64,000 bases of DNA, taken from the NCBI RefSeq assembly GCF_000368765.1, contig NZ_KB849655.1, forward strand, positions 1,119,399-1,183,398. Reading direction: 5' to 3'. This document shows, in pieces, positions 47,911-58,439 of the stretch. A program made the position numbers and the translations under genes. Positions within the stretch are counted from its first letter, which is position 1; the number at the start of each line of letters is the position of its first letter. This DNA is from Acinetobacter junii CIP 64.5. GTDB lineage: Bacteria > Pseudomonadota > Gammaproteobacteria > Pseudomonadales > Moraxellaceae. The notes below the pieces were generated by a model. It did not search any database and was not told the origin of the DNA. It worked only from the letters and a program-made list of their open reading frames with translations.

Positions 47911-48483
47911 ATGAAAGCCGAAGCAATATCAATAGAGCGTGAACCAGTATCAGAAGCGCCTGATTGCAAGGCATTATTTACGGGATTTATGCAGTTAGGA
48001 TTAATGGGATTCGGTGGGGTACTACCCTTAGCCCATCGCATTATTGTTGAAGATAAAAAATGGATAGATGAAGGAAAATTTACCGATTTACTTGGCGTAT
48101 GTCAGTTACTTCCTGGCGGTAATATTATTAATATGTCAGTTGCGATTGGCATGGAATTTCAAGGTATTAAAGGTGCAGTCAGTTCTGTACTGGGCTTAAT
48201 TTCAGCCCCTACTGCAATTGTATTGATCATTTACCAAGTCTATGAGCATTTCCAATATTTAACTGCAGTACAACACATGATCCAAGGACTAGCGGCAGCT
48301 GCCGCAGGCTTATTGTTTGCCACAGGATTTAAAATGTTACGTCCCATTTTAAAAAGCTATCTTACTGTTTTGACGATTGCATTGACCTTGGTATTTATGC
48401 TGCTGATCAAACTTCCTTTAGCACTAACGTTATTTGTTTTACTTGCGATTAATTTATTGGTACTTGGAGTGAAAAAATCATGA
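47911..48483 (+). CDS. chrA: Chromate transporter, short-chain subunit 1
   Basis: A 190-residue half-size ChrA protein with five or six helices and the N-terminal FGGVLPLAHRIIVEDKKWID motif and LPGGNIINMSVAIG. Short-chain ChrA proteins work as pairs with opposite topology to export chromate or a similar oxyanion. A very strong GAGGAGG site precedes the ATG. Its stop overlaps the next gene by 4 bases. The divergent LysR is the likely regulator. Confidence 0.85.
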   Translation: MKAEAISIEREPVSEAPDCKALFTGFMQLGLMGFGGVLPLAHRIIVEDKKWIDEGKFTDLLGVCQLLPGGNIINMSVAIGMEFQGIKGAVSSVLGLISAPTAIVLIIYQVYEHFQYLTAVQHMIQGLAAAAAGLLFATGFKMLRPILKSYLTVLTIALTLVFMLLIKLPLALTLFVLLAINLLVLGVKKS

Positions 48484-48995
48484 TCTTATGGACATTAGTG
48501 ATCGTCTTTACACAACTCTCTGTACTGGCTTTTGGTGGTGGTAATGCCATCCTTCCTGAAATGCAGCATCAAGTTGTAACCGTACATCAATGGATGACTG
48601 CGGAACAATTTAGTTCGCTTTTTGCAATGGCACAGGCTGCACCCGGCCCCAATATGATGATCGTGCCGCTAGTTGGTTGGCATGTCGCTGGTCCAGCGGG
48701 TCTATTGGTTACATCCTTAGCGAAGTTTGGTCCATCATCTATTATCACAGTGTATGTGCTCAAATTTTGGCAACGCTTTAAGGACCATCCTTTACGAGCA
48801 AGATTTGAAAAAGCTTTAAAGCCAATTACAGTCGGTTTAGTCTTAGTCAGTGCATGGCTAATTGCAGATGCTTCTGCACAAAATGCCTTACTGATCTTAA
48901 TTGTGATCTTGACTGCAATTCTTGGGATGTTTAAAAAAGTTCATCCTTTGTGGGTCATGGCATTAGGTGCTAGATTAGGAATTTGCCTACTTTAA
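48480..48995 (+). CDS. chrA: Chromate transporter, short-chain subunit 2
   Basis: A 171-residue half-size ChrA protein with FGGGNAILPEMQHQVV and MAQAAPGPNMMIVPLVGW, the second family motif. It completes the pair with the gene upstream, with coupled translation through a 4-base overlap. It ends with a clear hairpin terminator. Chromate is the classical substrate, but other anions are possible. Confidence 0.85.
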   Translation: MILWTLVIVFTQLSVLAFGGGNAILPEMQHQVVTVHQWMTAEQFSSLFAMAQAAPGPNMMIVPLVGWHVAGPAGLLVTSLAKFGPSSIITVYVLKFWQRFKDHPLRARFEKALKPITVGLVLVSAWLIADASAQNALLILIVILTAILGMFKKVHPLWVMALGARLGICLL

Positions 48996-49000
48996 GCAAT

Positions 49001-49027
49001 AAAAAAACCTGCACGAAGCAGGTTTTT
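49001..49027. terminator. Terminator shared by the chromate genes and sbmA
   Basis: AAAACCTGC and GCAGGTTTT pair around ACGAA, with A and T runs on either side, serving both convergent genes. Confidence 0.85.
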
Positions 49028-49039
49028 CCTTTGTAGGGT

Positions 49040-50239
49040 TTAGTCCTTATCAAGAATCGATTCAAAAGCTTTTAGACGCTTATGAATCGATAATAGTTCA
49101 ATAATGGTTTTCCATGAACTGATCAAATATTGGAATGATTCACGGACTTTATCAAAAATATTACTGATTTGGTTAATCAAACCAAGCGTCATTTTTCCAG
49201 ATGCGATTGCAGGGAATAATACGACAAGGCTATATAAAATATCGAGTTGCTTGTACCAAATTGCCACTAAGTTAAAGTAAGCATAATGAAAGTAAAGTCT
49301 AAAGTAATTGACTCGTACCTTACTAAATAACTCTTTTAACGTAACAGGATCAGCACGATTCTCATGGTCTTCACCATAGACTAACTCTTTACGATAAGCA
49401 GCTTCAACCTTTTGATTATTGAATTGCAAACCAGGAAGTTTCTGCCCGACTAACATTAGAATAACTGTACCAGCAATCGCCCATACAACAGCCGCCCACA
49501 CCAAAGAGTGTTCAATTTCCCCCACGATCGGTAAGACTGGAACTTTCTGCGAGATTTGGAACAACAAAGGTAAGAAGGCAATCAGTACCATCACTGACTT
49601 AATTAACTCCACCCCTAAGTCTTCCATGATGGTCGCAAAGCGCATGGTATCTTCTTGTATACGCTGTGACGCACCTTCTACATGTCGCAGCTTATCCCAG
49701 TTGGCGGTGTAGTATTCATTCATTGCTGTGCGCCAACGGAATACGTAGTGACTGGTAAAAAATGCATTAATGACTGCAAATGTGACTGCCACCATCGCGA
49801 TATAAAGAAAGGTCAAAGTGCCTTTGTAAAGATCATTGATGTCACCACCACCATCGCTGAGCATTTTTTGGATCATGTCCCAGAATGGACCATACCATGC
49901 GTTAATCGCAACACTCACCTGAACACCAAACCAGATATTAAACAGAATGAATGCCGATCCCCAAATCGACCACTTTTGCCATTTATTATCAGATAAAAAT
50001 CGCCAAAAGGCAGCGAATAATGCTGTTGATACTAAAAACCAAATATAGAACCAAATAAAGGCTGCGGACCAAAAGCGACTCACACCAATTGGTAATTCAG
50101 CTTCAGCATAACCTTTCGGAAAACCCAAGTACTCTCCCCATCCATGCCCACCTGTGTACCAAAGCAGCATGTTGAGCGCTAACCATACAATCACCGATAT
50201 AAAAAAAAGGCGTGGGTTAGGAAAAAATGATTTAAACAT
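49040..50239 (-). CDS. sbmA: SbmA-type peptide transporter
   Basis: A 399-residue inner-membrane protein of the SbmA/BacA family. It shows [44 protein letters not shown] and a late [17 protein letters not shown] segment. The family imports proline-rich peptides, bleomycin and microcins with the proton gradient, and lacks an ATPase domain, as here. The start is the ATG at 50239, which matches the E. coli N-terminus. The TTG four codons earlier is only open frame. Confidence 0.92.
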   Translation of the reverse strand: MFKSFFPNPRLFFISVIVWLALNMLLWYTGGHGWGEYLGFPKGYAEAELPIGVSRFWSAAFIWFYIWFLVSTALFAAFWRFLSDNKWQKWSIWGSAFILFNIWFGVQVSVAINAWYGPFWDMIQKMLSDGGGDINDLYKGTLTFLYIAMVAVTFAVINAFFTSHYVFRWRTAMNEYYTANWDKLRHVEGASQRIQEDTMRFATIMEDLGVELIKSVMVLIAFLPLLFQISQKVPVLPIVGEIEHSLVWAAVVWAIAGTVILMLVGQKLPGLQFNNQKVEAAYRKELVYGEDHENRADPVTLKELFSKVRVNYFRLYFHYAYFNLVAIWYKQLDILYSLVVLFPAIASGKMTLGLINQISNIFDKVRESFQYLISSWKTIIELLSIHKRLKAFESILDKD

Positions 50240-50464
50240 CGTGTTTAACAATCCTTGTGGTGTTACTGATGACGTCGATGCGTCATCCTATAATGCAAAA
50301 CTTAAATTTGTTTAATAAAAAGTTTAATGAATTGTAGTTATTTACCTGTTTTCTTGATTTTTTCATAGCTTTTTATAGAGGATTTACAAATTGTTTTATT
50401 AAAAAACATCTGCCAGCAAACCACGCCTTATCTTGTATTGATTTACTGGCAGAAAAATAGCCGA

Positions 50465-51448
50465 TTAGGGTGCTACAGGATTTATTTTCAATGCAAAATC
50501 TTGCTGCGCTTGAGTGGCTGAATTTTGCTTACTTTGAATTGTCGATTGAATATCCGCAAGTTTAGCCTGTGCTGCATCAATCCCAGCCTGCATAGTCATT
50601 TCACGTCCTTTTACATCAAAGATATGTGCCTTTTCACGTAGATCAGGTTGAATCACGACATCCGCATCTTTCAATTCTTCTTCGGCTAATCGCCCTTGCA
50701 TGATATTAATATTTTGATTGAACAAGCCCCATACATTGGTGGTTTCGGTATGAATTGGCTGCGCCAAAATATCTACAGCAATCACAATATCCGCACCTAG
50801 TTCCCGTGCTACTTCAACTGGGACAGGACTCACTAGCCCACCATCAACATACTCGACATTACGAATCTTAGTCGGCACAAACATACTTGGAATAGAAGTC
50901 GATGCACGCACGGCTTGCCCTGTATTGCCATAGTTAAATACGGTTTTCGTCCCATTTTTGAGTTCAGTTGCAACCACATACATTGGAATTTTTAACTTTT
51001 GTAGCGGTGTGTTAAGCACTTGTTGATTGACATAGTCTTCAACTTTTTTACCATCAAAGAAACCTTTGAGGCTCACATTTACATCACGTACATCATTGGC
51101 TTTAAGTTTGAATGCAATATCTCTTAATTCAGCTGCGCTTTTACCACTGGCATATATTGAACCCACGATACTGCCTGCGCTTGTACCTACGATCAAATCA
51201 GGTCGGATGCCTTGCTGTTCAAGTACTTCGATCACTCCGATATGAGCATATCCTCTCGCACCACCACTTCCTAATACCAGCGCAATGACAGGACGTTTCT
51301 GTTGTTTTTTGATCGCAGCAAAAGGTTGACTCATGGTTTGTACCTGAGCATCTTCTACAACAGGTCGTAGTTGTGATGTGGTTTGGCAACCCGCCACAAA
51401 CATCATCGATAGTCCTAGAGTCAATAATTTAAGCTGTTTCATCTGCAT
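50465..51448 (-). CDS. Patatin-like phospholipase lipoprotein (RssA-like)
   Basis: A 327-residue protein. A lipobox VAGC (Cys21) ends the signal. The patatin fold follows with the oxyanion loop GSGGARGYAHIGV (60-72), nucleophile S90 in GTSAG and catalytic D202 in VDGG. It is thus a lipid-anchored acyl hydrolase of the RssA/NTE kind. The substrate is unknown. A second ATG two codons on is an alternative start. No partner gene is beside it. Confidence 0.85.
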   Translation of the reverse strand: MQMKQLKLLTLGLSMMFVAGCQTTSQLRPVVEDAQVQTMSQPFAAIKKQQKRPVIALVLGSGGARGYAHIGVIEVLEQQGIRPDLIVGTSAGSIVGSIYASGKSAAELRDIAFKLKANDVRDVNVSLKGFFDGKKVEDYVNQQVLNTPLQKLKIPMYVVATELKNGTKTVFNYGNTGQAVRASTSIPSMFVPTKIRNVEYVDGGLVSPVPVEVARELGADIVIAVDILAQPIHTETTNVWGLFNQNINIMQGRLAEEELKDADVVIQPDLREKAHIFDVKGREMTMQAGIDAAQAKLADIQSTIQSKQNSATQAQQDFALKINPVAP

Positions 51449-51540
51449 TTGATGCCATATTCACTTTATATCACTCTCAAATTTTACTCCGAGCGATTTT
51501 TAAAAGCTGTATCAATTCTTTGCTGACTGATTTCTATGCC

Positions 51541-51571
51541 ACAAAAAAAAGCTCCTTTACAGGAGCTTTTT
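51541..51571 (-). terminator. Terminator of the AGCS symporter gene
   Basis: AAAAGCTCCT and AGGAGCTTTT pair around TTAC. On the minus strand eight Ts follow. Confidence 0.88.
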
Positions 51572-51577
51572 ATCAAT

Positions 51578-53053
51578 TTACCAAATATCGGAATCGACTT
51601 TTTTCTTCAATTCAGGATAGTTATCAATCTTAAACTCAGGTTCTTTAATCCCTTTTTTAAGCTGAGAGGTATAATCTTTCAATAAAATCAATGCTATCGG
51701 AGTCAGCAATAGAATTGCGATCAGGTTAATAGTTGCCATCAATCCCATCGATAAGTCTGCCATAGACCAAACCAATGGAACACTAGTGATTGCACCGAAG
51801 TACACCATAACTAATACTAAAATACGGAAAATCAGCATGATTTTAGGATTGTTATTGATGAACTGCACATTACTTTCCGCATATGCATAGTTACCAATAA
51901 TCGACGTAAAGGCAAATAAGAACAGAATAATAGCGAGGAAACCACCGCCCCAACTGCCAATCTGACTCTCAAGCGCTTTTTGCGTTAACGTTACGCCCTC
52001 AAAACCAGCTTCGTGATACATGCCTGACACCATAATGATAATCGCAGTACATGAACACACAACGAAGGTATCTACAAAGACACCTAGCATTTGCACTAAA
52101 CCTTGGTTTACTGGATGTTTTACATCTGATGCAGCAGCAGCATTTGGTGCTGAACCCATACCTGCTTCATTTGAGAACAAACCACGTTTAATCCCCATCA
52201 TCATTGCCATAGAAATCATAGCACCGAAGAAACCACCAGCTGCTGCTTCAAACTCAAAAGCTTTTGTGAAAATAAGTTTAAAGATTTCTGGCAACATTGG
52301 CAGATTGATGATGGCAATGTACAAAGCCACGATAATGTAAAGCAATGCCATGAATGGCACGATACCTTCAGCAACTTTTGCGATACGTTTAATACCACCA
52401 AAAATAATCAATGCTGTCATTGTCACTAGTCCAATGCCAACCCATGAGATTTCTAGGTCTAAACCACCCAAACCTAAAGTTAGATTGGCTTTATCCCATC
52501 CCCAAGCATGAGAAGTTGCACCAATAATCGCATTCGCCTGAACAGCATTAAACACAAATCCATAAGCTAAAATGAGAGAAAGTGCGAAAACAATCCCTAA
52601 CCATTTTTGCTTTAAACCTTGAGTAATGTAATACGCAGGTCCACCACGGAATTGTTTGTTTTGATGGTCTCGTACCTTAAATAACTGTGCGAGCGATGAT
52701 TCCACAAATGCAGAACTCATACCTAAGAATGCAGTAAACCACATCCAAAACACTGCACCTGGTCCACCAATCGCAATCGCAATCGCAACGCCAGCAACGT
52801 TACCCACCCCTACACGACTTGCCAGTCCTGTAACGAATGCCTGAAACGGTGTGATCCCGTGCTCATCCACACATTCTTTACGGCTGCCTTTCATGACACG
52901 AATACTGTGTAAAAATAAGCGAAGCTGTACCGCACCTGTGATTAATGTGTAAAACACACCCACTGCAACCAACAAGACAACCAAGAAATTCCAGAGCGGA
53001 TCATTAAAGAATTGCACCCACGACATCAGCGTGGCATTTAATTGTTCATTCAT
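51578..53053 (-). CDS. Sodium:alanine symporter (AGCS family)
   Basis: A 491-residue transporter with about eleven helices. Family marks are GLASRVGVGNVAGVAIAIAIGGPGAVFWMW, GGPAYYI and the RGLFSNEAGMGSAPNAAA loop, which binds substrate and sodium. It takes up alanine, glycine or similar neutral amino acids with sodium. The start is the ATG at 53053; the GTG just before it is the open-frame start. It is flanked by its own terminator and is probably transcribed alone. Confidence 0.9.
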   Translation of the reverse strand: MNEQLNATLMSWVQFFNDPLWNFLVVLLVAVGVFYTLITGAVQLRLFLHSIRVMKGSRKECVDEHGITPFQAFVTGLASRVGVGNVAGVAIAIAIGGPGAVFWMWFTAFLGMSSAFVESSLAQLFKVRDHQNKQFRGGPAYYITQGLKQKWLGIVFALSLILAYGFVFNAVQANAIIGATSHAWGWDKANLTLGLGGLDLEISWVGIGLVTMTALIIFGGIKRIAKVAEGIVPFMALLYIIVALYIAIINLPMLPEIFKLIFTKAFEFEAAAGGFFGAMISMAMMMGIKRGLFSNEAGMGSAPNAAAASDVKHPVNQGLVQMLGVFVDTFVVCSCTAIIIMVSGMYHEAGFEGVTLTQKALESQIGSWGGGFLAIILFLFAFTSIIGNYAYAESNVQFINNNPKIMLIFRILVLVMVYFGAITSVPLVWSMADLSMGLMATINLIAILLLTPIALILLKDYTSQLKKGIKEPEFKIDNYPELKKKVDSDIW

Positions 53054-53116
53054 CACTTATTCGCTTTAATAAATTATATGTATATCAAACACATATACGA
53101 TAAAAATGGATGAATC

Positions 53117-53141
53117 AAAAAAGCCCCATATGGGGCTTTTG
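53117..53141 (-). terminator. Terminator of gltS
   Basis: A near-perfect palindrome, AAAAGCCCCATATGGGGCTTTT, lies between gltS and the AGCS gene. On the minus strand it ends in a T run. Confidence 0.85.
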
Positions 53142-53148
53142 ATCCGAC

Positions 53149-54384
53149 TTAGGCAAAGAATTTCAAGATAACTTGAATTACTGTTGCGTTAATTAAATCA
53201 ACAAAGAATGCACCACATAACGGAACAATTAAGAACGCTTTATGGGAAGGTCCATACATATTCGTAATGGCTTGCATGTTTGCAACCGCAGTCGGTGTTG
53301 CCCCCATACCAAAACCACAATGACCCGCAGCAAGAACAGCAGCATCATAGTTTTTACCCATCACACGGAAGGTTACAAAGGCTGCATATAGAGCCATAGT
53401 AATGGTTTGAGCACCTAAAATAACAACCAGTGGTCCAGCCAAATCTGCCAATTGCCATAACTTCAACGAAAGCAATGCCATTGCCAAATACAATGAAAGC
53501 GACGCGTTACCAAACACATCAATTGCACGATCAAAAATATCAATTTTCAATACGCTTTCAAGAATATTTCGGAGAATAACACCACCACCAAGCGCCCAAA
53601 CAAAGGTTGGTAACTCGAACCATGTACCTTTGCTATAACCCGTCATAAACTCAGCAAATGCAAGACAGGCAGCGAACATACCTAATGTTGTGATTGCATT
53701 ATCTGCTGTGATTAAACGCACTTGATGTGGGTTTTCAAATGGAGCAAGTTCATCAGGATGTTTATCAAGATGCGTATCGCGATCTTTGATTTCTAATGAA
53801 CTTTTTTCATGTGCAAGGCTATAACGATTGATCAATAATTTAGCCAGTGGACCACCAATGATCCCACCAATAATTAGACCAAATGTCGCACTTGCCATTC
53901 CTAGTGCTAATGCACCTTGAATCCCATGTTGGGTTTCAAGAATTTCACCCCAAGCACCAGCAGTACCATGACCACCTGTGAGCGTGATCGAACCAGCGAT
54001 CAAACCAACCAATGGATCAATACCTAACAATGACGCAAGACTCATACCTACCGCATTTTGTACTGCGATAAAAGAAGCCACACAGATCAAGAATATAACG
54101 AGTCCAATACCACCCTCACGAAGCTTCATAAAATTGGCACTTAAACCAATCGAAGCAAAGAAGATCAGCATAAAACTTGTTTGCAATTGACTGCTGAAAA
54201 CAATGCTATATCCCCACATTGAGTGCACCAGCAAAGATACAACTGCTGCAACCAAACCACCTGCGACAGGCTCTGGGATGTTGTAACGTCTTAAGAAGTC
54301 AATTTTATTAACGAGCAGACGCCCTAATAACAAGACGATAACCGCCGAAATTAGGGTATAAAAACCATTGAAAGTAAATTCCAT
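53149..54384 (-). CDS. gltS: GltS sodium/glutamate symporter
   Basis: A 411-residue GltS protein with the two inverted halves typical of the family. Recognisable parts are NIPEPVAGGLVAA, GSITLTGGHGTAGAWGEI and the second-half GHCGFGMGATPTAVANMQAI. It imports glutamate with sodium. GGAAGAAG lies directly before the ATG. The length is normal, and it has its own hairpin terminator. Confidence 0.94.
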   Translation of the reverse strand: MEFTFNGFYTLISAVIVLLLGRLLVNKIDFLRRYNIPEPVAGGLVAAVVSLLVHSMWGYSIVFSSQLQTSFMLIFFASIGLSANFMKLREGGIGLVIFLICVASFIAVQNAVGMSLASLLGIDPLVGLIAGSITLTGGHGTAGAWGEILETQHGIQGALALGMASATFGLIIGGIIGGPLAKLLINRYSLAHEKSSLEIKDRDTHLDKHPDELAPFENPHQVRLITADNAITTLGMFAACLAFAEFMTGYSKGTWFELPTFVWALGGGVILRNILESVLKIDIFDRAIDVFGNASLSLYLAMALLSLKLWQLADLAGPLVVILGAQTITMALYAAFVTFRVMGKNYDAAVLAAGHCGFGMGATPTAVANMQAITNMYGPSHKAFLIVPLCGAFFVDLINATVIQVILKFFA

Positions 54385-54563
54385 ATCTTCTTCCGTTTAT
54401 TTCATTAGTTTTTAGATAGTTTTTCCATCACACAACTAATAAAACAGTAACTCTCAAAATGAGTGAAAACTCAATCAAGTTAATAAAAAACATACAGTTT
54501 TTTGTAAGAACCCAGCCTGTATTAACAGATGGTTTTCACGGATGATTACACCTATAGGATAGG

Positions 54564-55928
54564 TTAGAAGTTATAGCGAGCCATTGCTCCTACACGGTTA
54601 TCCTTACCTTTTTGACCATTGAAGGTTTTGCGTTCGCCATAGATATACTCTAAACCGAACGTGATTGGCGTAACAGGCGAAAACATTACATTCAATCAAC
54701 CTTGTTGTAGCGTTTTGTTTTGCGCAGTATCTAGCAATGCTTGTTGAGCAAATGCATTGTTATCTTTAGCAAACATCGCGCCATACGCCAAAGTGCTACG
54801 AACTTTTGGCGTGATCTGATACGTTGTGCCCACAGTCACAGCATCAAATTCATTGAGATTTAAATCATCATTTATCGGATTCACATTGAACGCATTATTG
54901 GTGTAAAGCAAAAATTTGCTGTCACCTTTCACATGTGAGTAATCAAGCATCGCTTGCAAAGAATCTGTAAATTTGTATTTTGCACCCAGCGCAATCCCCC
55001 AACCTAAGTCAGATTCGTTCGAGGTGATTTGCTTTCGCTCTTTTTTAAATATGTCTTTATCAATTTCTATTAGTTTATCTTCATAACTCACTCTACTACG
55101 CACCTCTGTCAAAAGTGCACGAGCTGAAGTTGTCCCCTTACCCTCTGCAAAATCGTATTTGATTTTCGAGCTAAGAGCAGGCGCGCGATTATCATCACTA
55201 CCTTTTTCCAGTGCAATCGCATAACTCGTGACAGGATTCAAAGAACCGCTGTAGCGAACCATCGGAGTTCGATATGTACCAATACCTAAAGGTGAATTGA
55301 AATCAAGCATCTCAGGTTGCAGATCTGTCGCCAAGAATGTTGATGTAGTTTGACCAAACAACCAGTCGTTATAAGTCAAATACGCATGGCGGATACGGAT
55401 TGTATCGTTGTTAGTTCCACCGCGAAAATCAACTTCTAGCTTTCCACCAACATCTGCACCTTGTACAGGTGCTTTAAAATCTAAGCCCAAACGAGTCACA
55501 GTCGCAGTGCTATAAAATCGGTCACTATTTTTCTCATTATTTTCGAGATCGACTTTATTAATTCGGTTAAAAATACCATCGCCACCTTTGGCTTGATAAG
55601 AAGCATCTCCACGCAAGAAACCATATAACTTTACATCAGCACCAGATGCTGTTTGAAAAGAGAGTGGCGATTTTTTATTTGTATCAGATGATGGAGTTGT
55701 AGTCTGAGCAGCTAGAACTTGAGCTGAATCTGAAACAGGCAATGTAGTTTTTTGTTTTGATTGAGGAACATATTGTTCAAGTAAAGCACGCAACTCTTTC
55801 ACTTCCTCACGAAGTTGTTGAATTTGCTCTTGCTCAGTAGCAGCCTGTGTCGTGTTCATCATCAAGATAGCAACAGTAAATGCCAAACCCTGAATCAAGA
55901 ACGGCTTGCGGATGAGAGGTAAACTCAT
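54564..55928 (-). pseudogene. dcaP: DcaP-type trimeric porin with an in-frame TGA
   Basis: The coding frame starts at 55928 with AAGGAGC upstream, a signal peptide (cut after TTQAA), then EQIQQLREEVKELRALLEQ, the periplasmic coiled coil typical of DcaP, and strands of the porin. At 54696-54698 there is a TGA. The same frame continues for 43 more codons with good porin sequence (FGLEYIYGERKTF, end AMARYNF) to a TAA at 54564. So one nonsense codon, most simply from TGG, removes the last strands and the C-terminal phenylalanine. It is intact otherwise. It could be a real pseudogene, a sequencing error or a read-through. Confidence 0.85.
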
Positions 55929-56352
55929 GAGAAGCTCCTTGTATTCGATGTATATTTCAACATTTCTACAAACATAAAATTGGATAAATTCACTATGTTT
56001 GTAATAGAAAATCCCCCTCACCCAATCAGTAAGGAAAGCCTAATCAATTTTTAAAAAGGGCGTATTATGCATAAATTTAGAATATTGTGTGTATTTTTTT
56101 ATTCGAATAAAAACTCAGTTTTAAACAATTTTGGCTAAATAATAGTTCTATTTCATTATGTTACAAATATATTTCTTTTTCACACAAACAAAACAAAACC
56201 GCACATAAATTATTCAGCCTTTACTGACGAAACGAAAACACGATTACTTTTAAAACAAATTTTGCAATACGACTAAAAAACCATCTGCAAAAACACCAGA
56301 TTCATTTATAGTCTCACCCAATGAGAAAATAGCTAAAAGAGCTGGAGTTTAT
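55929..56352. other. AT-rich gap upstream of the porin and nitroreductase
   Basis: These 424 bases carry the promoters of the divergent dcaP-type gene and nitroreductase. No reading frame with a ribosome binding site is seen, and no repeat stands out. Confidence 0.4.
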
Positions 56353-57060
56353 ATGAATACGGAACAAGTCCGTTATGTTGATGAAGCAATTACTTCTCGC
56401 CACTCAGTACGTGCATTTCTAGATACACCTGTTGATGTACAAACGATTAAAGACATTTTGTCAGTTGCAAGCCGAGCACCATCAGGTACAAACACTCAAC
56501 CATGGAAGGTTTATGTGCTTACTGGAAACAAACGCGCAGAGATGATTGAGCGCGTCTGTGCAGCTCAGCTTGAGTTATTTCAAAAACCAGAATTAGCAGA
56601 GCAGTACAAAGAAACTTTTGCATATTATCCAGAAAATTGGATTTCACCGTTTATTGATCGTCGTCGTGCTAATGGTTGGGGTCTATACGGATTATTAGGT
56701 ATTCAAAAAGGCGAAAAGGAAAAAATGGCAGCACAACAACTGCGTAACTTTCAGCTTTTTGATGCGCCTGTTGGACTTTTCTTTACTGTCAACAAAGCGA
56801 TGGGAATCGGATCGAAGATGGATATTTCGATGATGATTCAAAATGTGATGGTCGCTGCTAAAGCACGTGGTTTGGATACTTGCCCTCAAGCTGCATGGAA
56901 TCACTTTTATCCGATTGTCTTAGATGTACTTGGAGCACCAGATGATGAAGAGCTTATTTGTGCAATTGCATTAGGATATGCCGATCCAAATCACATCGTG
57001 AATACCTTTATTACACCACGCGAACCTGTCGAAAATTTTACTGTCTTTGTTGATGAGTAA
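56353..57060 (+). CDS. Nitroreductase family protein
   Basis: A 235-residue FMN-dependent oxidoreductase of the nitroreductase family. The FMN-binding part SRHSVRAFLDTPVD and SRAPSGTNTQPWKVYVL is near the N-terminus, with late CPQAAWNHFYPIV and CAIALGYADPNH. It should reduce nitro groups, quinones or similar with NAD(P)H. GAGCTGGAG lies about 8 bases before the ATG. It is convergent with the broken MFS gene. Substrate unknown. Confidence 0.85.
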   Translation: MNTEQVRYVDEAITSRHSVRAFLDTPVDVQTIKDILSVASRAPSGTNTQPWKVYVLTGNKRAEMIERVCAAQLELFQKPELAEQYKETFAYYPENWISPFIDRRRANGWGLYGLLGIQKGEKEKMAAQQLRNFQLFDAPVGLFFTVNKAMGIGSKMDISMMIQNVMVAAKARGLDTCPQAAWNHFYPIVLDVLGAPDDEELICAIALGYADPNHIVNTFITPREPVENFTVFVDE

Positions 57061-57072
57061 ACTTTAATGACC

Positions 57073-57098
57073 ACAGTATCTCTACATAGAGATACTGT
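57073..57098. terminator. Hairpin between convergent nitroreductase and MFS genes
   Basis: ACAGTATCTCTA (57073-57084) pairs perfectly with TAGAGATACTGT (57087-57098). It overlaps the last codon of the MFS frame. No long T run. Confidence 0.65.
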
Positions 57099-58296
57099 TC
57101 TGTTGTCTTCCAACCTTAAAGATAGCGACCAGTCCTGCTGAAGTAAACATCAACATCATGAGCCCCATGTTCAATGATGCTTTCCAAATCAAAAAGTTCA
57201 GAATAACACCACCTAATAAACCACATGCAAACTGCATACTTCCCATGATCGCACTCGCAGTTCCAGCTCGAGCACCTTGTTTAGACATTGCCAAAGCCAT
57301 TGCATTTGGACCAGTCAAACCAATTCCAGACACTACAAAAAATAAACCAAACATCAATATCCACAACGGAGCGTTATGCATTGATCCTGCAAACACAACA
57401 CATACAGCACCAAGGAACTGAATCGAACCGCCTAAACGAAGACGGGGATAAATATCCATTCGTGTATTGAGATGCTTATTCAAAGAAGACATCAACATAA
57501 TTCCAGCAGCATTAAAAGCGAATGCATAGGAGAATTGCTGTTGAGATAATCCATATTGCCCCATAAAGACCGCTGATGCAGAACTGATGTAACAAAACAA
57601 AGCTGCACCTGTCAGACAGCCTGCAAACATGGGGACTCTAAAGCTCGCATCTTTTAGAATTGCGGCATAAAGCGTTGTGACTTGATAAGTGGAAAGCTTG
57701 AGACGACGCTCAATTGGCAAAGATTCTTTAAAAAAGAAATGGACACATCACCAACAGATCACACCAATAATAGCCAATGCAGCAAAAATCATTTCCCAAG
57801 GGAAAAAGTTCAGAATCCAAGCGCCAAACATAGGTGCTAAAATAGGTGCTAGCCCCATGACAATCATCATACTTGAAAATGCTTGAGCTGAACCTTGAAC
57901 ATCCAGCCGATCACGAATCGCAGCGCGCGCAATAACGACACCGACACAGCCCCCAAGCGCTTGAAAAATACGTGCAACGATTAATGCCCATTCATTACTT
58001 GCAAACACACATGCCAAACTGGCAATCACATAAAGGGTTAAACCAAAATACAAAGGTTTTTTTCGACCAATCCGATCGCTCACTGGACCATAGATAAGTT
58101 GACCAATCGCAAGCCCTAAAAAATAAGCAGGCAAAGTATTTGCGACCATTTGTGTACTCACCCCAAACTCCTCTGCCATTTCAGGCAAAGCGGGTAAATA
58201 CATATCAATTGATAAAGGACCTAAAGCGGTAAGGAGTGCAAGCAACATAATCCAAGTTGTTGAATATTGACGTGAATTAGACTGCTCGACCTTCAT
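57082..58296 (-). pseudogene. Bcr/CflA-type MFS exporter with an in-frame TGA
   Basis: The first part (58296-57748) encodes MFS helices 1-6 with SIDMYLPALPEM and the loop GPVSDRIGRKKPLYFG, typical of DHA1 Bcr/CflA drug exporters. It stops at a TGA (57748-57750) after IGVICW. The same frame continues straight on, through nine codons (CVHFFFKES) and then PIERRLKLSTYQ, to the rest of the protein up to 57082. No bases are missing or added, so a single nonsense codon splits an otherwise whole gene of about 404 codons. A second start within the gap would give only the second half and is unlikely to make a working exporter. Confidence 0.85.
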
Positions 58297-58439
58297 AATA
58301 CTTCACTTTTCAAGTTTATTCCTGATCTAAGCTTAACACTCTCATGCTATTTTGTGCATAATAATACAGGCTGACTAGCACTTTTGAGATGTCAGTTCCC
58401 ATACAATAATTCCATGACACGATACGAAAAGGACAGCGC

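Noticed and set aside
47911..48995. A single chromate transporter broken by a frameshift
   Set aside because: Each half has its own family motifs and the second has an overlapping ATG start. Two-gene short-chain ChrA pairs are normal.
57751..58296. Two separate half-size MFS genes
   Set aside because: The second half continues in exactly the same frame with no missing bases, so one gene with a nonsense codon explains it better.
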